Assembly (NCBI GenBank): GCA_025602905.1
Contig: JAHLKI010000008.1
Span: 558,001 to 622,000, forward strand
Source of the DNA: Phlyctochytrium arcticum
Taxonomy: Eukaryota; Chytridiomycota; Chytridiomycetes; Chytridiales; Chytridiaceae
DNA: 64,000 nucleotides
Direction: 5' to 3'
Shown: positions 42,601 through 56,454 of the stretch, piece after piece
Layout: each line of letters starts with the position of its first letter
Numbering within the stretch: position 1 is the first letter of the stretch
Notes under the pieces: generated by a model
The model's input: the letters and a program-made list of their open reading frames with translations, nothing else
Databases searched by the model: none
What the model was told of the DNA's origin: nothing
Program-made: the position numbers and the translations under genes

Positions 42601-43967
42601 ACCGAAGGAGAGCTTGTCAAGGACAAAACAACCCCGCCAGCAACACAAACACATCTCCGCCTCAATGCTGCACTATGCTTTCTGAAACTGGCCCGACGCC
42701 CGAAAATCGCCCAATCAGTGTCAGTTACCTCATTGTACAAGCTAGCATTGACAATGCAGGATCCTATATTTCAGGTCCGAAACGCATTTGTGGACAAACT
42801 TGTTTCCTATCTGTCCGCAAAGAGCCTCCCCTTCAATTACCTCTCCATCCTCCTGCTTGCGGCACATGAGCCAGAAACCGATCTGAAAGTCAAGGTGAAG
42901 AATTTCCTGACGCGTCGAAGTAGGCCGCAAAGTGGCAGCGCGGCATCTCCTCTGCTCGAGTCTCAGCTGCCCCAATTTATACATATGTTGTCGCATCATC
43001 CCGACTACTCTGAAGATGGTGAAGATCTTCTTCTCTGCTTGACGTATTTGGACTTCTTCCTGGACATCACCGGGAACGCAGAAAATGCGTCATATCTATA
43101 TTACATTGCGACAAAGTTGAAAACTGTGCGCGACATATATGCGGACGATTCCAGGAACCTGTATGTCTTGAGCGATCTGACACAACTGGCTATACAGGAG
43201 AAGGCACTTCAAAATGGATGGAGCATTCCGTCTTATACCGGCAATGTTCACTTATCTAAGGAGCTATTTTCTCGTTTGCCATCTCAGGCCGGTTCTGAGG
43301 TACATTAACCTGCAAGTACTCGATCGTCGATACTAACGAGTACATCTCAGAATGCGCGGAAATCATATCTTTCCACTGCTTTCGTTGCGTCAAGAACCAA
43401 ATCGGTTTCTTCACATGTGCCGAAGAAGGTATAGACTGGCAGCTCTCTACTATCTGATCTCTCGAGTCAAAAGAAATAATCAATTTATTGCAGGTCGCGA
43501 AAAAGGCAGTCGTCAAGAAGGAAGCGCCAGCTCGTTCCCCATCCCCGACAGGAGATGAATCAGATACATCGATCACTTCAAGCTCTAGGCGGAAGAGCGC
43601 GGTAAAAGTACCACAAACCCCGACTAGATCTGCCAAGAAGCGAACACGCAGTGGAAAAGGTACCCCCAAACACAGTGGTGCTAGCTCCCCTAGGACACCC
43701 ACCAGCGACTCTACGCCTCAGCGAAAGTATGTAGATATGTTCAAATTGACATTACCATCATCTAACACTTGGATAAAGGAACGCGCCACGAGCTGCGAAA
43801 CAGCAGGATAGAAGCTTTAGGGACATGAGTGACCAAGAGATTGAGAATGACGATCCAATGGAAGAAGGATCCGATCATGAGGTTGCCTTCTTTTCTTGGG
43901 AATCTGTCTCCTTTTTCTGATATTTCTGCTTCTCCAGATTCGGCGATCGCGACGTCGCGTCGTATGA
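39699..43967 (+). CDS. PDS5: Sister-chromatid cohesion protein Pds5
   Basis: A long HEAT-repeat protein. The N-terminal exons read ITTGELVNRLK, KLHNDLKQLEQNEVD, then GHKDKAVRALTACCLADILR and LFAPDAPYNKQQLR, the conserved Pds5 start. Next come IFEFFGKQLANVGNKDSPYF and LLDSLSTVRSIILLNDLD. The large exon at about 40933-43308 carries the helical repeats (CYPFFVNHPEL, DPDDKVRASAVSVIGRL, LRDRKSHVREAASESLSHLY). The tail is Lys/Ser/Pro-rich and disordered. The final intron (donor GAG|GTTGCC, pyrimidine-rich acceptor to 43937) gives a short basic end at 43967; without that splice the protein would stop at about 43920. Pds5 binds cohesin's kleisin subunit and controls its loading and release with Wapl and Eco1. 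At least six introns are visible. Confidence 0.92.
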
Positions 43968-44302
43968 GTGCTGAGCCAATGCCTATTATCCCCTGTTCCA
44001 AAGCAAACCACATTAGCTCTCCGCTGCATTCACCAATCACCGGGTTGCCCTTATTCCGACTTGCGAAGAGGCTTATCAGCCTCATTTTTGCGACTTCCTA
44101 CAAACCGATATCATTAATGTACATATATTTGTGTAACGTATTCTTGACTCTACTGATATGTAAGTTGATTCCGCACGTCCACGAAATAGTCACGGTCGTG
44201 TGGTTCATTGGGGTCTAGTGAACACATTCACCTTGCTCTTGATGGAAGAGGGATGGGAGAAACTTCCATATACTGCATATATTGCAAGCATCTGTGACGA
44301 AA

Positions 44303-45206
44303 TCATGTTTCACTTGACTTGAAATGTTTTTGAAGTAATTGCAGAAACAAATAACACGGGAATCCTGAAAAATCTCGATATCAGCTAAGGAGTTGACGAC
44401 GCACGGGTTGATTGTGCTTACCGACTACATTATAGTAGCATCCGTTAATGCGCGGAATCAACGCTGCGGCCAAACCCTGATATCCGTACCCTCCTGCCTT
44501 GTCCCTACACCGGCATGATCAGCGAAAAGTGAAATGAGCAAGGATAAACAAACGGAAGCCCTACATGGGTTCACCGGATGCGACGTAAGTTTGAATGATC
44601 TCGTCACTTAAGCAGCCAAACTCCACATCCGTCTCGGCCACATCTTTGTACACTTTCCGACCGGTCGAATCTATGACGACGACTACCACCGCTGTCAAAA
44701 CCTGATGTGTCTTTCCACTCAGTTTTCGCAACATATCGAAAGCATGAGGGGTCGAATTTGGCTTTTCGAGAATGGCAGATTCATGCACAATGATTGTATC
44801 AGATGCTATTATGGTTGTGCATCCAGTTGTGGAGGTGTGAAGGATGGGACTGGAGCCGGTGATGAGATCCAGAGCCTTGTGGTGGGCGGTTTCAAGCACA
44901 TAGTCGCGGGGAGAAGGGTATTCTGACTGTGTGCAACGTATGAAAAGCAGCACAAATCGTCGGACGAGGTGGTGTGCAATACCTTATCCAAATCCTCAGC
45001 GAACGTTGAGGGTATCACTTCAAAGTCGACCCCCTTAAAAAAACCTAGATCAGTTTTCATATCGGCCAGCATTTTCCCGGTGAACTTACCAACCGAAGCA
45101 ACAACTCCTTCCGCCGCGGGGACCCCGAAGCAAGGATAACTCTGCCCTTGTTGAGCTGCCTGACGACAGGGAACAATGCACCTGGTGGTTCGGGCTGAAA
45201 ATTCAT
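44303..45206 (-). CDS. Maf-family nucleotide pyrophosphatase
   Basis: Four introns are inferred. The start is MNFQPEPPG at 45206 (an in-frame extension to 45347 exists but looks unlike the family). Motifs in order: [35 protein letters not shown], then [54 protein letters not shown], the [18 protein letters not shown] block, and [14 protein letters not shown] formed across the intron with donor CCCAT|GTAGGG. Maf enzymes hydrolyse the alpha-beta phosphate bond of modified or canonical nucleoside triphosphates (house-cleaning of the nucleotide pool). Conserved Ser-Arg-Arg, Glu, Lys and Asp residues are present, so it should be active. The stop is at 44303-44305 after a short final exon. Confidence 0.9.
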
Positions 45207-48200
45207 ATTTTTAGCCAGACTCTCGCGCGCCAGCTCCAAATTTTGGAACGCCAGTTGCTGCCAGTTGCCGTTCCAGTTGTTATACAAGGCTATCGAGTAG
45301 ACCCACGGGCTCACGGGTCGCCTCCACCGAAGCTCCGAAGCCTGCATGCATCGGAGGCGGAACCTTACCCAAATTTGAGTAGATGCAGTGCATCAGCTTA
45401 CTCTCTTACTATGATACCAACAAAATGTGGCAGATTCAAAAGTACGGGTACTTGGAAAAGGAACGTACTGCCATGGTACTGTCGCAATGGGATTATGGGA
45501 ACTTTTCGCGAGATCGGTTGGTGCGGCTTTCTATACAGTACAGTAGTCTCGCACGATACTTTTGAATAAAATGTTAAGAGTGATGTGTCCGGAATGCTCT
45601 ACTATAAGAAAGTACTATGATAGTACAAGATGCACTACGCGAGTGTCATTGACGATTTGCTGAATTACCATGCGCCGTCAGTTCAATCACGTTGAAAAGA
45701 GTTGCGGGAAACTCGCGACATTCGTCTCAAATCGCTACCTTTGTTACTCGCTACAATGTTACAAGGCAAGTTACATGATGGCAGAGCACATATGGAATGC
45801 TCCTCGTATCGCTTGTCGTTCTTCGGCATATCATATGTATCGGCGCCAAACCATACAATAATGATATGGCAGTCTTTATTCATCATTGTGCTCTCCCTCT
45901 CTGATCATCCTTCTGATGTAGTCATGCAGCTTCACCCGGCATAAGGTCCCATCACATTATACTTTGTGGTCAGTGGTCCTAGCGTGATGTGTTTACCTTT
46001 TTCTTTCAGTTTCACGTATCTAAGGATAATCAACTCGCTTGCTGGTGCCGACATTGATGGTCTGATTGGACCACCCTGTTCCCCTTCAAGTCTCGCAGGA
46101 TGCAATACGGGTTTCCTTACATGGTCCTGTGCGAGATTTCCTGACGCTTGGTTGGCGCAAGGTTGTAGACTCGCATTTTTGTGGCGGACGACAGGCGCAA
46201 CGCGGTGGGCCCTCCGTATATAATTTATAAAGGACGTAGCACTTGGTAAGATGTGGCAACGGGACAATGGTACGGCCAAATTGAAAGAAAAAGCAGCTTC
46301 CGACCTCGTTGCGACCAAGGGCGCTTCTGAGCCGCCAGCTGAGCCACCTTCATCTCCGCTCGCTGACCTCAGCAATGCGCAGCACGGAGCACGCTGGGGT
46401 CCGCTTCAACAATGGCCCCCTTTCCAGCACCAACACCGAGCATCCAGCTACAACTTGTCAACTCCACAACTTAGAACAACCGCACTTGTCAGAATTGTTG
46501 AGATTATCCATCTTGGCACCACTCATACGCGAGACTTTTGAATGGTTGCAGGGAAGTGGGGGTATGTAGAATTTGGGTAGAGAATCTGAGTATGTATGGG
46601 GGATTATCTTTGCATACATTCTTGTGCCATTTGCCCCAACTGTATACCTTTTTTAATGTGCTATATACTGTATATTTAATATCAACTTTGAGAGACGTTC
46701 CTTGCCCAAGGAAAATTTGGTGATACGGTGGATCGAAAATGTTGGTTGCACGTACCCGAGGTAGGCAAGGTATGAATATCGCTCAAGTTTTTAATAGGTT
46801 GCGCACCCGTCCACAAAGTCCACCACCCACGTTCGTGAAAGAAAGATATTGTCATGATAACCCAAAGGTTCCCAAAATATATCCTGTAATTTCGCCAATG
46901 CGTATGATGCGTATGCTACTCAACTTACTCAAGTAGCATGAGCGGCATGATGATGAGCCCGACGAGGCTTCATCGGTGACCTCCCTTTCAGGCTGAACCC
47001 GCCGGTAATAGCCTTTGTGCTGATTTGCTTACTGATACCATAGATAGTGTTGTAGGTGATGCGCTTCCGAATCCTCATCGGTGCTGAATATATATGGCAT
47101 CTGACTATTTGGCATTTTTAATTCGGTGCCATCACTCATCGTTGATCTTTGATAAAGTGCATCAAAGCAGAAGGCAGAGACTAAATTTAAATTGATTAAC
47201 CCGATTTTCAATGATAACTATGCATGAAACGTTTATAATTTGCCCAAAGTGTTGCAAGTTGAACCAAATCTATGGAGTTTGCCAGATATAGAAGCTCCGA
47301 CATGAAACGAGCAAGAGCATCCAGGTCAACTGGAACGTTTGGTGCTTTCTTTTACGACGTCCAAGGGAAAAGTTGGCCTTGGGGTGCGCCATCAGCCAAC
47401 TCATTGTGTCGGAGTGTTGCCTCGCCAATGGTGCTCGGCCCTCGCGCCCCCAGGGCGCTCAGTTCCCTCCTGCCCTGCACCTTTTTTTTCTTTGTTAAAC
47501 CCATGGGTCATTAACTTTGTTGTTGTAATACCTTGCGCGCGCTCAGCATCCACAGATTTCCCAAAGTGATGCTTCCGATGAGGTTTGCAGCTACCCCCCG
47601 TGGGCGGTCAGCCTGAACTTGAAATATGGGACTTTTGGTACTTACACAGTTGGCACATTTTACCGGGGGGAAAGGCGCTCTTACAAATAATGAGCTTGAT
47701 TTGATCGGCACCCCGACAGAACGGTGTTGCTGCATATATTGCGATATTTGATTCTCTTGTAAAACGCTTCTCCCGTTTGGCTAGCATTTTTGCCCTTCGT
47801 ATTATCATACTTGCAACATTACCTTCGCGCGGGAAAGCTTAACGGTACTTTGCACAGGTCACCATTAGGCAGCATTTACCATTTCCAGCACCAAGGGCGA
47901 TCGTTCATCGAGAAGCAACTGGGCCGGCAACTGGGGGCAAAAAAAAACGGCCATAGTCTTCTATAAGGGCCATCCTTTCCGCCGCCGTTGCTTCCCCACA
48001 TCTCGTACTTTTTTCATCCGGATAGAGGACGTCTCCGAATCCCAGTACTGTATTGTATTTGATCAAGGCGCCCTTTGAAGCGCTCCGATTCGCGGTCTTC
48101 CCCAACCTTTCAAGTCGTGGCGCGTCGACGCGCTCGACACGTCCTCAACAACCAAACGCGCGCGACAACTCTGACCGGCATTACCTCGGAATTGCGAGCC

Positions 48201-48397
48201 GGCCTTAACCAGCTTCAGCAGCGGATTCGTTGATCCAACGGTTGTGTTTTATGTATCAACATCAGTCATCGTGCGCCTGTCTATTCTCATCGTCGGCATT
48301 ACCCCAATAGTGGGAAATCGCCTGGATCTAATACATTTACTTACGACTTACACCGCTCCTACCACGGGAGATATCAATCTGAAATTTCACACGAAAG
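45207..48397. other. Long intergenic region between Maf and HSF genes
   Basis: About 3.2 kb with no supported gene. The open frames are short, without domains or plausible introns. A TATATAA stretch lies at about 46215 and a GC-rich patch at about 47440-47480. The region presumably holds the promoter and 5' UTR of the heat-shock-factor gene at its right end. No heat-shock element array could be recognised with confidence. Confidence 0.5.
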
Positions 48398-51336
48398 ATG
48401 TTATCAAGCCGGGATTATGCTCATAGTCCACCGCCATCGCAGCAGCAATTGTCGGTATCCCCAACATCTTGGAATCACATTCAACATCAATCGCAAAAAC
48501 GGCAACATCACCAACTGATGCCACACAAAGCACCAGCTGATACGAACCCGAAGTCAATTTCTTATATTACTTCTAGCAGCGAACATTCGCAGCCGCATCA
48601 ACAATTGCTTTCTGCAGATCGAAGCAGTAAAGAAGCTGCGACTCATTTTCCACAAACATCGCAAGGTACTGCAGCAAGTCGGAAGGCTGGTCCCGCGGCT
48701 TTCACCCATGTTTCCAATGGAATCCTCCGGTCTGCATCAACAGTGTCAGTCTCCCCACCTCCGCTCTCCCCAATTGAAAAGCAAGATGCGCAGATGAGTC
48801 TGACGGCGCTGACCTCCGTCCAAAGCCAAGCCGAGAAGACTCCAGTTACTCCGGCTGCAAGACGTGCCAGTAGCTGCCAACCGTCAATTTCACAGAATAC
48901 GACTAGCAATCCAACCTCATCATCCTATAGGAGCATGACAAGTGCCATTCAGACGGCCTCAATGGCGGCTGCAACTGCGGCACTTACCTCCTCAACGTCC
49001 AATGTACATAAAAGTGCCTTGCAACATCTCGCCACAGTAGCATCACTCCATCAGCGTGCACAATCAAGAATGCGAACCGAATCTTCATCGGCCTCCCCTA
49101 CCATCCCCTCAATCGATATCGAATCTGAGGCAATGGACAACCCTGTCCTCGAGGATATGGACGCATCCGCCACGCAAGCAGCCGGGCGAAAGCGTAAACC
49201 ACCTAGCCACGATCAAAATACAGCAGCGGCTTTCGTTTTGAAAGTTTTCAAGTAGGAATTTATGTTTTTCGCATGCGTTTGATTTTGCATTAATTGTTAA
49301 TGCTGCTCAAATTTACAGTTTATTGAAACAGCCAGAACATTCGAAATATGTTGAATGGAATGATGAAGGGGATGTATTCATCATATTCCATAGTGAAGAA
49401 TTTGCGGAGAAGGTAAGCTGCTCGCTTGCCTTCATAGAGGTTTAGTTTCTAAAACACCCATCTGTTTTCAGGTTTTGCCCAACTATTTTAAGCACAAGAA
49501 ATTCCCTTCATTTGTTCGGCAACTTAACGTAAGAGTATGAATAATTCGCAAAATGATTGAAGAGCTGACACCGATCGGTTTGTGACGCAGATCTATGGAT
49601 TCTACCGTGTTTCGGATGCTCGAAAGTCCCCATATGTCCGCAACAAGGAAGCTTGTGTATTTTCACACAAATTCTTTTTGCGAGACCGGCCTGAGCTCCT
49701 GGCGGCAATCAAACGAAGAGCGCCGAAGAAAAACTCAAAGTCTGGCAACGATGATGGCCTTGAGGACAATGGGCAGACTCTGCCGGGCAGCGGTCAAGCC
49801 GGGCTTTCTGAGCAGACTACGGAACTTCCTCTTGATGACACGACCGAAGAACCACCGCCCTCGGCGAGTGAAAAACAATTGGACCGCCCCAAAAAACGTT
49901 CAAAAGTGGCCAAAGCTGATGCTGAATTAAACAATTCCACTCAACCTCGCCCACCCGTTGCCTCAAACACGTCCAAGCCTGAACAAGTTCGTAAACTTGT
50001 GGCAGCATACGATGATATTCAAACCGACATCACTCAGCTGGATTCGTACGTCGGCACAAGTGTATGGCCCACTATCGAGGTTGTGCGCGACTCTATGGGT
50101 TCCCATCGGAAGAACATTGATTGCGTACAAAAGTACGTAGAGGATATGGACAGCACAGGTAAGCAACCTCAAAGTTAGATATTGTATTACCCACTCACCC
50201 GGGGAATTTCCCTAATTTCAGTCTATCAAGATATGCGCTTGACGCATAAAAGGAAGCGAAACAACGTTACGCCATTGTCCGTGTCCGGAGACGGAGACGG
50301 ATATCTGGCTCAAGACGACCTCCCCCTTGTTCCACCTCTTCAGCGCTGGGAAGGCCCGAAACTCTCACATTTAAATTTGCCCCCGCTCACCAAATCCATC
50401 CCACTTCTAATGCGGGAGCCGTTTCCTTATACCGATACCTACTACGTCACAGAGATGATGTCGCCCTACCATGAAGCGCCCGGGGAATACTATCCGCATT
50501 TTGCGGATTCCGAACCTTATGAGTCGGATTCGCTCGCTTACAGTTACGATATGATTCCCGATTTGCAATCAGAGGGACGCTCCCAGCTGGAGCCATATGT
50601 ACCACCGAAGCACTCAATGAAACATAATAGAGTAGAGGCAATCTCTACAGGAGGCACTCAGATCGAGGGCCAGGACGGTAATCATACGCGCGTCACAAAC
50701 AATCATTCCGCAGAGAACAGGGAAATTGAAGCAGGCGAAATGGTATCGGCCGAGTCTGTATCTCCAACAGTTGCGCGCAAAGCAACCGAGGACGTTCCGG
50801 CCCCAGCGGTGCCTTCGCCGTCAGAACCTTTGGAAGTGACATTTTCCAAGGGCAGTTGTAATCAGTACGATTCCACACCTACCACCTCTCGCCCCACCGC
50901 GGAATGTGGCGAGGGATTTCAAAGTGTTAGCCCTTCATCTGCAGGAATGATTGATGCCGCTCATTACGCAATCATTCCTCGCCATACCCCATACCGATGG
51001 TCGTCGCACCAATATGTTCCCCTCTACGCCGCCAGCCCTGATGCGTGCTCGCACGCCCCGCATCCATACCACCACCATCATCATCGTCATCGTCACCAGC
51101 ATGTGTTACCCACTGAAGATTGTTGTCAATGCGCCGAAGCGGTAAGCTGTATGTGCGTATCTGCACAGGCGTGGCATCCGGCCCAAGGGATGTACGGCAC
51201 CCATCATATGGGACACAGACCAGTCTTGCCGTATCGACCCACATACATGGCAGCCCCCGTCGGAATGGGCTATTCAGCAGAAGCCGCCTATCACCACCAT
51301 CCCGTACCAGCTGTTTACGGAGAACCGAGGGTCTAG
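48398..51336 (+). CDS. HSF: Heat-shock-factor-type transcription factor
   Basis: Five exons (48398-49251, 49319-49412, 49472-49528, 49591-50158, 50222-51336) join in frame to 895 residues. The HSF DNA-binding domain starts at residue ~278: AFVLKVFK, LLKQPEHSKYVEWNDEGDVF, FAEKVLPNYFKHKKFPSFVR, QLNIYGFYRV. It ends with the VFSHKFFLRDRPELLAAIKRR block. The recognition helix (FPSFVRQLNIYGF) is intact. It is preceded by a ~275-residue Ser/Thr/Gln/His-rich tail, so the domain is internal as in yeast Hsf1. A leucine-poor helical stretch follows (VRKLVAAYDDIQTDITQLDS), possibly the trimerisation region. The C-terminal half is acidic then His/Pro-rich (HHHHHRHRHQH). It would bind nGAAn repeats and control stress genes. 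The domain is split by introns at conserved places. Confidence 0.93.
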
Positions 51337-51692
51337 AGCCCGCTTGATCTATGTCTTCCGGCGGCGGTCTTCCAACTCATTTGCGCTCTTAAACATTTAG
51401 CGAACGGCACCAGTTGTCCTCAAAAACCATCTATTTATCCGAAAGCCCATGACCTTCTGGTTGGGCCTGCAATCACAAGCATCCGTAAAACTCCAACAGC
51501 TTGGAGGCGGACTAAACTTTCTTTTTTGTATAAAACATACTCTCTTTGCATTTCAACAATAGAAGCAACAAGGCATTTGTAAATTCGCTCAGATGCCGCC
51601 ATGATTGACGACTTGAACGATCAATGCAAATCTTGTAAGAAGTGACAGTCAAGATATATATGTACAAAAGAACTTTAACGAACATTAAAAAG

Positions 51693-54600
51693 TTAACCGG
51701 AACGGTTTTTTCTAGTGGATATCTGGGTCATAGATGACCATGGAGCATCACGGACGCTTCCCATAGCATTAATTCTACTTGGTGCCGTCTTGACTCGGGT
51801 TGCAGAATCATTCCTAGCCAGCCCCATTTCACTTTGGTAACCTCTGTGTAGCGGGGATCGCACCGGTGATTCTGCATATGCCGTGATGATCTCTGCTGCA
51901 CCGTCGCATTGCGAAAAAGAAAATCCGCGGTTGCGTATTGTCTGGCCAGTTTGCATACTTGTTAACGTGGGTGACTCCTTGCTGCCGTTGGGGTTCTGGA
52001 GAGACCGAACTGTCACCCGGGATGCGGAAGATGTGAGCCGAGGAAGCGTTGGACGAGAAAGTGAATGGAAGCTATGCGTTGAAGTTCTTGCAGGTTGCAC
52101 TCGCAAAGAAGCGCTGGATGTGGAGGGACGAGATTGACTATTGGCTGCCATGGTTTGTGCAGCTGTGCCGGATGTGGAGGGACGGCTTGGGGAGACTTTC
52201 GTAGGCGAGAGACTGCCCATACTTGATGGGGAACCCATGGTAAATGGGGAACTGGGTCGGCTTATTGGCAGAACGGGGTCTAGGGACGGCTGCGGCTGAA
52301 GTCGCTGCGACATCTCAAGCGGTGCAACAGAATTGCTAGCAACTTGTTGCTCAAGCTGTCCTTGTTGACTTTGATTGTTCTGCAACATGCCGTCATGAGT
52401 ATCCTCATCCTGAACCGACCATTTCTGTATCTCTTGCACAATTTCAAGATCTCCCGGCCAAAACATACGATATAGAAAGCGGCCCAGAACGCGAGGAGCT
52501 TGACAAAGGATGGTGACTAGTATGCCGCAGAGCCAGAAAGTTGGGGAGCTGAAAAGCTCCTCGGAAACGCCCCATAGTGTTGATTCGGGGAAGTAGGAGT
52601 ACAAAATCGTCCAACACACAACGACAATTTCGCTCAGTGTATAGAGGATAACATGGATCCAGGTGAATGAGTGTGTGCAAATGGCCACGACCAGATTTGT
52701 ATTGATCACCCCATAAACTGCCGTCATACAACCGAGTACCTCAATGTTAATTCCCCGGCCGTTTCCGGGCCAATTTGTTGACATGTCATTTATCGCCCAA
52801 TACGACATGAAGAAAATGACCAAAGACTGCCACGCTGCGTCCAGCATGTAAATGGCAAAGCGCCACATACTGAAACGCCATTCAGTCCCAGAGCGGTAAA
52901 CGGGGGCATAGGCGAGAATGGTATCGGGGCTAAGGTCCTGATCAAAAACTCCCAGCACGATGACAGGAAGGCCAGTGAAAACGATGTTGTAAAGAAGCGT
53001 GTACGTAAAGTCATAAACAGATTGAGCGGACCAGCCGGAAAATATTTGGAACCAGAAGAGAACAAGGCTGCAGACATAGAAGGTCAGTAACAGCGTTGTC
53101 AGACGCGTTGCGCAAAAGACTTACACCCAGATGACGTTCTTGACGAAGAAACAAAGGATCAGGCTCGTAATTCTCTGAAAGCTCCATCGTCCGTGTACCA
53201 GGCATAACCGTTCCAGATACTTGAACTGAGCAATTGCATAATCTGCTGCCATGGAAGCTTGAAGTCCTTCCTTGCCCGAAATACCAATTCCTATATGGGC
53301 CGCCTGTATCATACTAACGTCGTTGGCCCCATCACCAATAGACAAGCATATTGCGCCGGTTGCTTTGACTAGGGAGACAATCTGGGCTTTCTGAAGTGGA
53401 GACACCCGACAACAAATTACAGATGTGCACTGGGTGGCCAGCGAGAGAAACGTCGCCCGATGAGCTGGTGACTCGAAGGCTTTCTTGAGGGCTTGACCAT
53501 CAATAATCAAAGCGTGCATATCTGCCTCAAGGGGTGGCGGCGCGGGTTCGTTGGGACTTAAACTGGGAGGGTAGGGAAGTGGGGGTGTTTTCGTTGGTAG
53601 TCGAGGAAGGCCTTTCATGGACATGGAAGCTGACAAAGGAGGCATGCCATCCTCAAGATCGGGAATATCCGAGTCGACACCACTCGCTTGCTTTTTGGCC
53701 GACCCAGGTCTTGATTCTTTTTCGACAACTCCAAAATATGTCTCAAGAGCGCGCTTCATTTGCAACGGGATACTCGGACCTGATTCCGTTTCGAGTTCGC
53801 CTCGTATCAGAATGAGTTCCATATCTTTTACGAGAAGGTTGCTGGAAAACCCAATATTGATGGCTGTTTCCATCTTGTCTCCTACAAAAAGGCATATTCG
53901 ATTTAGCTGATCATGGACGCGTACCAATGGTTAACAAATTAATACCGGTCAAAACCCAGAGCTTCATTCCTGCGTCCAGCAAGACGCTAATACACTCTGG
54001 TACTCCCTCTTGTAGCTTGTCTTCTATAGCCGTTGCCCCCAAGAGCTCTAGTTGACACTCAATTAATTCTGCAGCCTTGTCAATCTTTTCCTCTCGGTTT
54101 TCCATTGATGTGCTCGCGTTTTGAAACTCCATCGAAAACTTGTCGTATAGCTCCTGAGAAATTGTGCGCTGCGCAATACACAAGGTTCGAAGACCTAAGC
54201 GTACAAAATTCGTTCAATGCTGGTGCGTAAATCAGAAAGAGACAAAAAGGAGCACCTTCTTCTGCGAATTCCTCCAGATGATGTCCTACAACTTCGGCCA
54301 TTTCCTCCTCCTCCGCTCTCAGACGCTCCCATATGACTGAATCCGCGCCTTTGCAATACACAATGATTTCGTCACCGTCTTTAATCACCACACTCATTCG
54401 CTTGCGATCTGAATTGAATTCAATCACGTTCAAAAGTTCAAAGGTCTGAGATTGACCGCGTATAATCACATCAATGGAGGAGCTTTCACGCGCAGAAAAC
54501 TCGAATTGCATGGCTTTGGCACCATCAACAAGAGCTGATTCATCGGGTGATTGGGCGTTGTAAGCCACTGTACCATCTGGGGCTCGAGTACAAAGAACCG

Positions 54601-56454
54601 TGTGACATAAAGCCAAACACTTGAAGAATCTGTACAAGCATTTGCCGGCTATGCTATCTTCCTCTGCCATGGCACGCTGTAACTCGTAACTGATTTCGGA
54701 GTTTGGTGGATTGTCGACGGTTTCATCTCGCAAACAGTACACATTTCCTCCCGCTGATAACCTCTTGAACTCCATAACGTTGCGCGTCAAAGTCCCTGTC
54801 TTGTCCGAGAAAATGTAATCAATCTTGCCAAGGTCATCGGCGATAGCCCAGTTACGAGGGATGCAGCGAGAATCAGTCTCTGCGTGGTACATTTCCACGT
54901 CTTCATATATAAAATACGCCTAAAAAAGTCACTTTCAGTCGCATTTTCTACGAGGAATAACGGCGGATTCATACCTGCATAGTTTTCACAATCTCTAATG
55001 TGATGTACAGCGACAACGGCACTACATTCTGATAAATGATGATGCTCATCCTGTTGCACACCCAAGAGTATGATCAGTATGTGTTAGTCAAAATGTACGG
55101 GTAACATGTCTTACCAGAAGGCATCCAGCGTCAATCCTCCAACATTGAAACCAGTTTTCATGTACGTCAGATCCAACCATGGTGGCAGGGATTTGTGAAC
55201 TTTTAGTTCCCAAATTGGATTGGCCACGCAGGTAACGATGCAAATGATCAGCAGAAGTAAAAGGTTCAGTACTCTAGATTTTTGCTTTAGTACTCCAACG
55301 CCTGATCCATATCCCGTATCATGCACCTACACTTGAATATTCATTCGGCTCTCAGCTTGCGACCGCTTAGAAGGAGTTTTGCCAGCATTTCTCCTGATTT
55401 TGGTCTCGTTTCCAGTGTGCAAAGTCAGTCCAATGACCCAGTCGGTATTGCGCAGGGAACTGCCCCGCAGCAAAAGTGACGATATGTTAAGAGGCACCTG
55501 AGTGGTGACTGATGCAACAATGAGTTGGGTTAAACACGTCGTTTTGAATGCACACATACCATTTCCACTTTCATCACATAGAGCCATCGTCCCTAGAAAT
55601 GTGTATAGGTCTCCATTCGGCTTTTCGCTTTCTACCCAACCCCGGAGATTGGCGCAATCCTCAGCCTCCTCAATCCATTCCGTCTCTGTAATCCCTTTTC
55701 GTATTTTGAGATTGGTCTCGCCATCCAGATTCTTGGTCTCGATATAACACAGTCCGGACGGCTCGGAAGTTGCCAGAATTACCACATCCGCTGGTACAGA
55801 CTCATTGTTGCGCAGTATGAGAATATCGCCAGTCTGAATATCCGCCCATGGTGTTGGTATCCACCGTGATGCTCCGGCCTCGACTGAGTGTTCATCATCG
55901 GCCACGGGCAGCACCTTGGAGCACTTGAGGGGGGAATAAGTCCACAGCGTTGTCCACCAACTTTTGGCCAAAAATACACTATTTATGTTGCGAATGGCGC
56001 TGGAGCGGTGCGTTACTGTCGAATTCATCTCTTTATCACTCTGATGCCGTTTCCAATCTTCGAAGCCATCTTTGATGGCTTGTAGTCCCACAATGACAAG
56101 CAATGGTAGCGCAGACACAAAAGGGTTTATGGTGGAGTAGGCTGGGAAAAATTGAAGAATCGTAAGACCGAGAAAGTAAAGATTTGCTATACGCCTGGAA
56201 GTTCCCACGGAAAATGTTAGGCTTCGGATTTGGCAGCTCTCACAACTTCTTCCAACTTACTTGAACTGCTCAAACAAGTTCTTGGGCAAGAAATTCACCA
56301 CCGTGTACTTGCTCGTAGCAATTGCATTCAATGTGAACTGTTGTTTGGGGGATCCATTGGTTTTGAACATATGTGGTGGAGGTGGCACATTGATAAAAAC
56401 TTTCTGTGTCCCCAGTGGTTCATTTGCCACCTCCTTTGGTTTTTCTTTGCGCAT
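51693..56454 (-). CDS. P4-type ATPase (aminophospholipid flippase, Drs2/Dnf-like)
   Basis: Starts MRKEKPKEV at 56454, with the family N-terminal block [27 protein letters not shown]. Motifs in order: [13 protein letters not shown] (actuator domain), [34 protein letters not shown] (membrane segment 4; Pro-Leu-Ser instead of the ion-pump PEGL), [18 protein letters not shown] (phosphorylated Asp), [30 protein letters not shown] joined to [10 protein letters not shown], and [20 protein letters not shown]. Six C-terminal membrane helices follow, then a long Ser/Pro-rich cytosolic tail. The enzyme flips phospholipids to the cytosolic leaflet, usually with a Cdc50 partner. All catalytic residues are present. 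The subclass (Drs2 or Dnf) is not settled by eye. It is convergent with the HSF gene (356 bases between stops). Confidence 0.93.

Noticed and set aside
46945..46995. Possible C/D-box snoRNA (ATGATGA ... GGCTGA)
   Set aside because: No terminal stem and no convincing guide match to rRNA could be made; short boxes arise by chance.
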